Below, in pieces: positions 58,273 through 64,000 of a stretch of 64,000 nt of DNA. Origin of the DNA: Kitasatospora sp. MAP12-44. Its GTDB lineage: Bacteria; Actinomycetota; Actinomycetes; Streptomycetales; Streptomycetaceae. Numbering within the stretch: position 1 is the stretch's first letter; the number at the start of each line of letters is the position of its first letter. The notes below the pieces were generated by a model. It was not told the DNA's origin. It made no database searches and saw only the letters and a program-made list of their open reading frames with translations. The position numbers were made by a program, and so were the translations under genes. The stretch lies in contig NZ_JARZAE010000004.1 in NCBI RefSeq assembly GCF_029892095.1, forward strand, positions 2,108,001-2,172,000. The letters run 5' to 3'.

Positions 58273-60333
58273 GTGCAGCACCCGACCTCGTACCCGTACC
58301 GCACCACCCGCGAGGACGTCCGGATCCCGCTCGCCTCCGGTGTCGAGTTGGCAGCCCGGATCTGGCACCCCGTCACCGACGCGCCCGTCCCCGCGCTGCT
58401 CGAGTACCTGCCCGACCGCCTCACCGACCGGACGGCGCCGCGCGACGCCCAGCGCCACCCCTGGTACGCCGGGCACGGCTATGCGAGCGTGCGGGTCGAC
58501 GCCCGCGGCCACGGCAACTCCCCCGGCCTGCCCAACGAGGCCATGTCCGGTGACGGAGCGCTCGCCGACGGCGTCGCGGTGCTCAACTGGCTTGCCGCAC
58601 AACCCTGGTGCACCGGCCGGGTGGGCATGTTCGGCCTCGGCCCCGGCGGCTCACTGGCCCTGCGGATCGCCGCCCTGGCCCCCGAGCCGCTCAAGGCGCT
58701 GGTCACCGCCGGCGCCGGCGACGACCGCTACGAGGCCGACGGCCCCTACCTCGGCGGCGCACCGCTGGCGCCCGCGCTGGCCGCCCGCTCGGCCGCCCTG
58801 CTGGCCGCCGCCGCCCACCCGCCGGACCCGAAGTACGTCGGCGACGCCTGGCGCGCGGGCTGGCTGGAGCGCCTGGCCGCCGTCGAGCCACCGCTGGCCG
58901 ACTGGCTGGCCCACCCCACCCGGGACGCCACCTGGCAGCACGGCAGCCTCCGCGAGGACTACGGCACGATCCGCGCCGCCGTCCTGGCCGTCGCGGGCTG
59001 GACCGACCCCGCCCGCGACACCGTGCTGCGTCTGGTCGAGCACCTGGCGGCGCCGGTCCGCGGCGTGCTCGGGCCCTGGCCCCGGCAGTACCCGGACGCC
59101 GACCGGACGCCGGGCCCGGCGATCGGCTTCCTGCAGGAGAGCCTGCGCTGGTGGGACCACTGGTTGAAGGACGTGGACACCGGCGTCCTGCGCGAGCCCG
59201 CGCTGCGCTGCTGGATGAACAGCTCGGTGCCGCCCGCCACCGCCTACGCCAACCGCCCCGGCCGGTGGATCGGCGAGGACCGCTGGCCCTCGGACGACGT
59301 CCGGCAGATCCACTACGGCCTGGCCGACGCCCTGCGCACGGCCGCCGCCCCTGCCGCCCCCGCCACGCCCGCCGCCCCCGCCGGCGAGCACTACGTCGAG
59401 GTCCGCTCCCCGCAGCACACCGGGATCGACGCCGGCCGGCTCTGCCCGATCGGCGGCGCCGGCGACCTGCCGCCCGACCAGCGCGAGGAGGACGGCCGCT
59501 CGGTCTGCTTCGACACCGCCCCACTGCCCGAGCGGATCGAGGTGCTCGGCCGGGCCGCCGTACGGCTGCGCCTGCGCTGCGACGCGCCGCACGGCCGGCT
59601 GGTCGCCCGGCTCTGCGACGTCGCGCCCGACGGCTCGTCCACCCTGGTCACCCGCGGGGTGCTCAACCTCGGCGCCCGCCGCGGCCTGGACCGGGTGACG
59701 CCCTGGGAGCCCGGCGGGGTCGAGGCGGTGGAGTGCGAACTGGCCGCGACCGCGCACGCCTTCGCGCCCGGGCACCGGCTGCGCCTGGCGCTCTCGTCCT
59801 GCTACTGGCCGTGGATCTGGCCGCCGCCCGAGGCCACCGGGTTCGCCGTGGACCCCGGGCACAGCACGCTGGCCCTGCCGGTGCGCCACCTCGCCGCCGC
59901 CTCCGGCCGCCCGGCGATCACCTTCGAGGAGCCCGAGCAGGCCGCCGGCCCGGCCTGGCACACCGCCGAGCGGGATCCGGCCAGGCCCGAGCGCCTGGTG
60001 GTGCGCGACGTCGCGGCCGGCGAGTGGCGCCTGGAGGTCGACCCGGACCCCGAGGGACCGCTGACCCACCCCGACGGCCTGGTCCGCAGCGGGCAGGCGC
60101 TGGAGACCTACCGGATCCAGCAGGACGACCCGCTCACCGCCGTCGCCCGCGCCGACCGTACGGTCCGCCTGCAGCGCCCCGACCAGGGCTGGGACATCAC
60201 CGTCCGCAGCAGCGCCGAACTGAGCTGCGACGCGGCCCACTTCACCGCCACCAGCCGACTGGTGGCCTGGGAGGGCGGCGCGGTGGTCTTCGAGCGCGAC
60301 TGGCGCCACCGCCTGCCGCGCACCACCGGCTGA
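58273..60333 (+). CDS. CocE/NonD-family hydrolase-like protein, catalytic residues altered
   Basis: A 686-residue protein with the layout of X-Pro dipeptidyl-peptidase/CocE esterases: an alpha/beta hydrolase half (YRTTREDVRIPLASGVELAARIW, VRVDARGHGNSPG) and a C-terminal jelly-roll (FDTAPLPERIEVLGRAAVRLRLRCDAPHGRLVARLCDV). The nucleophile elbow, normally GISWGG with Ser, reads GLGPGG (Gly123), and the segment normally GPWGH reads GPWPRQYP (Arg271 for His). Asp245 is kept. Hydrolysis by the classical triad is therefore unlikely unless other residues substitute; a binding or regulatory role is possible. GTG 58273 has CGGAGG 6 bases upstream. Confidence 0.85.
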   Translation: MQHPTSYPYRTTREDVRIPLASGVELAARIWHPVTDAPVPALLEYLPDRLTDRTAPRDAQRHPWYAGHGYASVRVDARGHGNSPGLPNEAMSGDGALADGVAVLNWLAAQPWCTGRVGMFGLGPGGSLALRIAALAPEPLKALVTAGAGDDRYEADGPYLGGAPLAPALAARSAALLAAAAHPPDPKYVGDAWRAGWLERLAAVEPPLADWLAHPTRDATWQHGSLREDYGTIRAAVLAVAGWTDPARDTVLRLVEHLAAPVRGVLGPWPRQYPDADRTPGPAIGFLQESLRWWDHWLKDVDTGVLREPALRCWMNSSVPPATAYANRPGRWIGEDRWPSDDVRQIHYGLADALRTAAAPAAPATPAAPAGEHYVEVRSPQHTGIDAGRLCPIGGAGDLPPDQREEDGRSVCFDTAPLPERIEVLGRAAVRLRLRCDAPHGRLVARLCDVAPDGSSTLVTRGVLNLGARRGLDRVTPWEPGGVEAVECELAATAHAFAPGHRLRLALSSCYWPWIWPPPEATGFAVDPGHSTLALPVRHLAAASGRPAITFEEPEQAAGPAWHTAERDPARPERLVVRDVAAGEWRLEVDPDPEGPLTHPDGLVRSGQALETYRIQQDDPLTAVARADRTVRLQRPDQGWDITVRSSAELSCDAAHFTATSRLVAWEGGAVVFERDWRHRLPRTTG

Positions 60334-60398
60334 GCCCGGGCGCGCACAAACCCAGGGGTGATCCGAACGGACGTACCCGCGTCGCTTAGGATCGGCCA

Positions 60399-61523
60399 AT
60401 GCTCGCGCTGACCGGACTTCCGATCCAGATCGTGGCCAGCCTGCTGGCCGTCGCCGCCTTCGTGGCCACCATGTGGCTGTGGCCCCGGCTTGGCAGGCGG
60501 TCGTGGAAGGCGCTGCTCGGCCGGATCGGCGCGTTCTTCGCCACCCAGCTGATGGTGATCGTCGCGATGGGGCTGATCGCCAACTCCTACTTCGGCTTCT
60601 ACAGCACCTGGACCGACCTGCTCGGCACGGCCGGCGGCCCGGGCACCGTGGTGCAGCACACCCCGAGCAACGCCATCTCCGTCACCGGCGAGCAGAAGGT
60701 CTACTCCTCGCAGGGCTCCGCCCAGGACCGCTCGGGGCTGATCCAGCAGGTCACGGTGACCGGCGCGCACTCCGGTCTGAGCAACTCGGCGTTCGTCTAC
60801 CTGCCCCCGCAGTACTTCCAGCCGAGCTACGCCAAGCACCAGTTCCCGATGGCGCTGGTGCTCTCCGGCTACCCGGGCACCGCCGAGAAGCTGATCACCC
60901 TGATGAAGTGGCCGAACAGCACGCTGGCCGCGATCGACTCCAAGCAGCTGCAGCCGACCATCCTGGTGATGATGCGCCCCTCGCCGGACGCCAGCGCCAG
61001 CCGGGACACCGAGTGCATGGACGTCCCGCACGGCCCGCAGGTGGAGACCTTCTTCACCGACGACCTCCCGAAGGCGATGACCGCCGGCTACCGGATCGCG
61101 CCGCAGGCCTCGGCCCACGCGGTCATGGGCGACTCCACCGGCGGCTACTGCGCGCTGAAGTTCGCGCTGCGCAAGCCGGACGCCTACGGCGCGGCGGTGG
61201 CGCTCTCCGCCGACTACGCGGTCTCCAACGACCCGACCACCGGCGACCTGTACGGCGGCAGCGCCGAGCTCAAGCAGCAGAACGACCTGCTCTGGCGCCT
61301 GCACAACGAGCCCGCCCCGGCGGTCTCGCTGCTGCTCGCCACCAGCTACAACGAGGACAACTACAAGGCCACCCAGGCCATGGTGGCCGCCTTCAAGGCC
61401 CCCACCAAGCTCGCCACCATCACCCTGGACAGCGGCGGCCACAACTTCCACACCTGGAACCGCGAGATCCCCCCGGCGCTGGCCTGGCTCGGCCAGCAGC
61501 TGGTGGTCCCGCAGACCGCCTGA
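60399..61523 (+). CDS. Membrane-anchored esterase-D/antigen 85-type hydrolase
   Basis: A 374-residue protein with two N-terminal transmembrane helices (about 5-28 and 42-65) followed by an extracytoplasmic esterase domain. The nucleophile Ser (about 246) lies in HAVMGDSTGGYCALKFAL, and the His in LDSGGHNFHTW; ATSYNEDNY may carry the acid. The fold resembles putative esterases of the antigen-85/FGH superfamily, which transfer or hydrolyse acyl groups at the cell surface. Streptomycetes lack mycolic acids, so mycolyl transfer is unlikely. It ends 8 bp from the convergent moaA stop. Confidence 0.88.
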   Translation: MLALTGLPIQIVASLLAVAAFVATMWLWPRLGRRSWKALLGRIGAFFATQLMVIVAMGLIANSYFGFYSTWTDLLGTAGGPGTVVQHTPSNAISVTGEQKVYSSQGSAQDRSGLIQQVTVTGAHSGLSNSAFVYLPPQYFQPSYAKHQFPMALVLSGYPGTAEKLITLMKWPNSTLAAIDSKQLQPTILVMMRPSPDASASRDTECMDVPHGPQVETFFTDDLPKAMTAGYRIAPQASAHAVMGDSTGGYCALKFALRKPDAYGAAVALSADYAVSNDPTTGDLYGGSAELKQQNDLLWRLHNEPAPAVSLLLATSYNEDNYKATQAMVAAFKAPTKLATITLDSGGHNFHTWNREIPPALAWLGQQLVVPQTA

Positions 61524-61531
61524 CTACCGTG

Positions 61532-62563
61532 TCAGCCGCCGATGGCGGACATCGGGCGGTCGGGCTGCTTGAAGGCGGCCGAGTTGATGTCATGGCCCGG
61601 GCCCTTGCGGGCGATGGTGTTGCGCCAGGCCTGTTCGACGGCGTGGTCGTCGGCGCCGCCGCGCAGCAGGGCGCGCAGGTCCGACTCCTCGGTGGCGAAC
61701 AGGCAGTTGCGCAGCTGGCCGTCGGCGGTGAGGCGGACCCGGTCGCAGCCGCCGCAGAACGGACGGGTGACCGAGGCGATCACGCCGACCACGGTGTCGG
61801 TGCCGGCGATCCGCCACTCCTCGGCGGGCGGCGTGCCCCGGCGGGCCGGGCGCTGGGCGTCCTCGGCGGCGGGCGCGCGATCGACCGGGACGAGCTCCCA
61901 GCGGGTGGCGAGGATCGCCAGCAGCTCATCCGCGGAGATCATCTTGCCGCGGTCCCAGGCCCCTTGGGCGTCCAGTGGCATCGACTCGATGAAGCGCATC
62001 CGGTAGCCGTGGTCGGCCGCGAACTCGACCAGGTCGAGGATCTCGTCGTCGTTGACCCCGCGCACCGGGACGGCGTTGATCTTGACCGGCGCCAGGCCGG
62101 CGGCCCGGGCGGCGGCCAGGCCCTCGAAGACGTCCCGGATCCGGTCACGACGGGTGATCTCGCGGTAGCGCTCGGGGCGCAGCGTGTCGAGGCTGACGTT
62201 CACCCGGTGCAGCCCGGCCGCCTTGAGAGCAGCCGCGGTGCGGGCCAGGCCGATGCCGTTGGTGGTCAGTGAGAGCTCCACGCCGAGCGCGGTGAGCCGG
62301 GCCACCAGCTCCGGCAGTCCGCGGCGCAGCAGCGGCTCGCCACCGGTCAGGCGGACCGAGGCGATGCCGAGGTCGCGCACCGCGATCCCGGCCAGCCGGA
62401 CGATCTCGTCGTCGGTGAGCACCTCGGCCTTGGGGAGCCAGTTCAGGCCCTCGGCGGGCATGCAGTAGGTGCACCGCAGGTTGCAGCGGTCGGTCAGGGA
62501 GATCCGCAGATCGGTGTGGACCCGGCCGAAGCGGTCGACCAACGGGGCAGGTGCGCTGTGCAT
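61532..62563 (-). CDS. moaA: GTP 3',8-cyclase (molybdenum cofactor biosynthesis)
   Basis: A 343-residue radical-SAM enzyme that starts molybdopterin synthesis by rearranging GTP. The SAM cluster is Cys27-x3-Cys31-x2-Cys34 in DRCNLRCTYCMPAEG; the C-terminal substrate cluster is Cys270, Cys273 and Cys287 in FCGGCDRVRLTADGQLRNC, and the conserved C-terminal Gly-Gly is present (SAIGG). Also seen are RLTGGEPLLR and VSLDTLRPERY. The insert between 220 and 250 is more basic than usual. ATG 62563 fits the family length. The nearby MobA-like gene is divergent, giving a small Mo-cofactor locus. Confidence 0.95.
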   Translation of the reverse strand: MHSAPAPLVDRFGRVHTDLRISLTDRCNLRCTYCMPAEGLNWLPKAEVLTDDEIVRLAGIAVRDLGIASVRLTGGEPLLRRGLPELVARLTALGVELSLTTNGIGLARTAAALKAAGLHRVNVSLDTLRPERYREITRRDRIRDVFEGLAAARAAGLAPVKINAVPVRGVNDDEILDLVEFAADHGYRMRFIESMPLDAQGAWDRGKMISADELLAILATRWELVPVDRAPAAEDAQRPARRGTPPAEEWRIAGTDTVVGVIASVTRPFCGGCDRVRLTADGQLRNCLFATEESDLRALLRGGADDHAVEQAWRNTIARKGPGHDINSAAFKQPDRPMSAIGG

Positions 62564-62693
62564 AACTGCCAGTAGAAGCCGATCCGGCGGGAAGATCCAG
62601 CGGCGGAAGGCCCGGGCTCCTTCCAAGGTCGGCGCACCACCGTTGTGGATTCATCCAAGCCGGTCGGCGGCTTGTGAGCGGCAGAATGCTGCC

Positions 62694-63353
62694 ATGGCCG
62701 ACCCCTCGCCCTCGCCCTCGCCCTCGCCCCTGCCCTCACCCGCTCCCGCTGCCGCTGCCGCTGCCGCTGCCGTCGCCGGACTCGTGCTGGCGGCGGGCGG
62801 TGGACGCCGACTGGGCGGTCGGCCGAAGGCGCTGCTGCCGTTCCGCGGCCGTCCGCTGGTCGAGCACGCCGTGGACGTGCTGCGCGAGGGCGGCTGCGGG
62901 CCGCTGCTCGTGGTGCTCGGCGCCGCCCGCGAACAGGTGCTGGCCACCGCCGAGTTGGCCGGCTGCACCACGGTCGCCAACCCCGACTGGGCGGAGGGCA
63001 TGGGCGGTTCGCTGCGGGCCGGGCTGGCCGCGCTGCCGGCCGGCTGCTCGGCGGTGCTGGTCTCGCTGGTGGACACCCCGGGCGTCACCCCGGCCGCCGT
63101 CGCGCGCCTGCTGGCCGCCCATCGCGAGGGGGCCGCGCTGGCCGCCGCCGGGTACGACGGCAAGCGCGGGCACCCGGTGCTGATCGGCGCCGAGTACTTC
63201 GCCGAGGCGGCCGCCGGCGCGCGCGGCGACGCGGGTGCGCGGGCTCTGCTGGCCGCCCACCAGGACCGGCTGCGGCTGGTCGAGTGCGCCGATGTCGCGG
63301 TGCCCGACGATCTCGACACCCCGGCCGATCTCGACCGCTGGTCGGCGGGTTGA
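62694..63353 (+). CDS. MobA-like (MocA) molybdenum-cofactor nucleotidyltransferase
   Basis: A 219-residue NTP transferase. The nucleotide-binding signature is GLVLAAGGGRRLGGRPKALLPFRGRPLVEH at about 27-56; later VSLVDTPGVTP (Asp), GKRGHPVLIGAEYF and VPDDLDTPADLDRW are typical of MocA-type molybdopterin cytidylyltransferases used by xanthine-dehydrogenase-like enzymes. The first 25 residues are a low-complexity Pro/Ser then Ala run encoded by hexamer repeats, so the annotated ATG at 62694 may be right but the leader length is unstable between strains. It is divergent from moaA with a 130-bp gap. Confidence 0.9.
   Translation: MADPSPSPSPSPLPSPAPAAAAAAAAVAGLVLAAGGGRRLGGRPKALLPFRGRPLVEHAVDVLREGGCGPLLVVLGAAREQVLATAELAGCTTVANPDWAEGMGGSLRAGLAALPAGCSAVLVSLVDTPGVTPAAVARLLAAHREGAALAAAGYDGKRGHPVLIGAEYFAEAAAGARGDAGARALLAAHQDRLRLVECADVAVPDDLDTPADLDRWSAG
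62703..62772 (+). repeat. Hexanucleotide microsatellites in the MobA-like 5' end
   Basis: Repeats of CCCTCG (about four near copies) are followed by GCTGCC (about five copies). They encode Ser-Pro and Ala runs without frameshift when copies are gained or lost. Likely strand slippage. Confidence 0.75.
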
Positions 63354-63447
63354 CGATCCGCCAGAGGTCTGCCCAAAAGGGCGCTGCCCCTGAGAAACCC
63401 CTGATCATTCGTGCAATCGCCGCCATCGGGTGCCCCGATCGGGGAGC

Positions 63448-64000
63448 ATGGGAGACGACCCGCTCTCCACCGAACGGACGGTGCGCGCCTTGTCCGGACA
63501 CCCGCTGCCCGACGACTTCACCGGCCGTGGGCCGTACGAATCCGAGCCCGGAACGGAGGGGCCGGGGGCGGTCGGTGCCAACCGCCCGATCCGCTGCCCC
63601 GCCTGCCGCCGCGAGCACCTGTACGAGCCGCCGGCCCTCCCCTGCCCCTGCGGCGCCTCGCTGAAGGTGCCGCTGCTGCGCGGCGGGGTGCCCGTCCAGG
63701 TCCGGTTCCGCTCCTGGGAGGACTCCTGGCTGAGCATGCGCTGCCCGCACTGCGGCCGGTCCGACCAGTGGCCGCAGCCGGAGTTCACCTGCAACTGCGG
63801 GGCGACGGTGCGGCTGCCCGTGGATCGCGCGCCGCGCACCGGCACCTCCGGGCCGCAGGGGGCGCGCCCGTACGGCACGCGCCCGCATGTCGGCTCGCCC
63901 GCCCCGCTGTACGCGGCCGAGCCGCCCGCCGCCCGACCGCCGCACCCCGGGGCCGACCGTGCCACCCCGCAGGGCGGTCGCCGGCAGAACCGCCCGCCGT
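63448..64000 (+). CDS. Zinc-ribbon protein, partial at window end
   Basis: The first 184 codons of a gene running off the window. ATG 63448 has GGGGAG upstream. Two cysteine-rich ribbons are visible: CPACRREH with CPCG (about 50-70) and CPHCGRS with CNCG (about 99-118), each a plausible four-ligand zinc site, followed by a Pro/Arg/Gly-rich, likely disordered region. Proteins with paired ribbons and a long disordered part occur in streptomycetes without known function. The remaining domains cannot be seen. The gap from 63354 to 63447 shows no other feature. Confidence 0.7.
   Translation, partial: MGDDPLSTERTVRALSGHPLPDDFTGRGPYESEPGTEGPGAVGANRPIRCPACRREHLYEPPALPCPCGASLKVPLLRGGVPVQVRFRSWEDSWLSMRCPHCGRSDQWPQPEFTCNCGATVRLPVDRAPRTGTSGPQGARPYGTRPHVGSPAPLYAAEPPAARPPHPGADRATPQGGRRQNRPP

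Overview
The window is high-GC actinobacterial DNA with frequent GTG starts, GGAGG-type ribosome sites and dense, often overlapping genes. A bifunctional geosmin synthase, a mycothiol-dependent formaldehyde dehydrogenase, an orphan DUF397 protein, an RepSA/Xis/Int mini-element, a two-domain laccase and ricin-decorated secreted glycosidases point to a Streptomyces/Kitasatospora-type organism (family Streptomycetaceae). Annotation rests on reading the sequence and family knowledge; no database search was run.

Region 1 (1-9.5 kb) is a mobile or accessory block. A rep-xis-int operon (minus strand, overlapping stops and starts) with a GntR-type regulator looks like a small actinomycete integrative element without visible transfer genes. 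A 530-bp gene-free stretch with three 12-bp iterons and three inverted repeats is the best origin or transfer-site candidate. An XRE-TPR regulator and two small proteins follow. Then comes an orphan polymorphic-toxin tail with its immunity gene. Next is a second, N-terminally deleted integrase carrying the same downstream hairpin and TTGACGGCA repeats as the first, and a hypothetical protein in DNA of visibly lower GC.

Region 2 (9.7-36 kb) is mostly chromosomal housekeeping: a beta-oxidation operon (racemase, thiolase, FadB-type enzyme); a NarL-type two-component system; a Fic-like toxin-antitoxin pair; two divergent ABC-F ATPases; nitroreductase; acetyltransferase; NAD+-dependent DNA ligase; AidB-like acyl-CoA dehydrogenase; a ribbon-helix-helix/Clp-N fusion; Nudix hydrolase; Tex; a MarR-cupin pair; an SGNH hydrolase; a WXG100-like protein with a DUF1023 hydrolase; and MerR and HxlR regulators. 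Several small palindromes sit at regulator targets.

Region 3 (36-50 kb) holds an alanine-type aminotransferase, geosmin synthase, a TetR/YnfA pair, peroxiredoxin, an mscR/metallo-hydrolase formaldehyde-detoxification operon, a Tat-exported phosphatase, a 2Fe-2S protein, a two-domain laccase, an FAD dehydrogenase and an MFS exporter.

Region 4 (50-53.2 kb) is the most unusual. Beyond a degenerate tRNA-like sequence lie a 138-aa helical protein and a 770-aa NB-ARC/TPR ATPase, overlapping by 4 nt. They share a near-identical 16-residue motif, at the C-terminus of the first and the N-terminus of the second. This is the arrangement expected for a bacterial NLR with amyloid-type signalling to a Bell-like effector.

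Region 5 (53.3-64 kb) carries a secreted GH27 glycosidase with ricin-type repeats, a secreted SGNH hydrolase, a NiCoT nickel/cobalt permease with a Nur-like box, a CocE/NonD-type protein lacking two catalytic residues, a membrane-anchored esterase, moaA, a MobA-like nucleotidyltransferase and the start of a zinc-ribbon protein cut by the window end.
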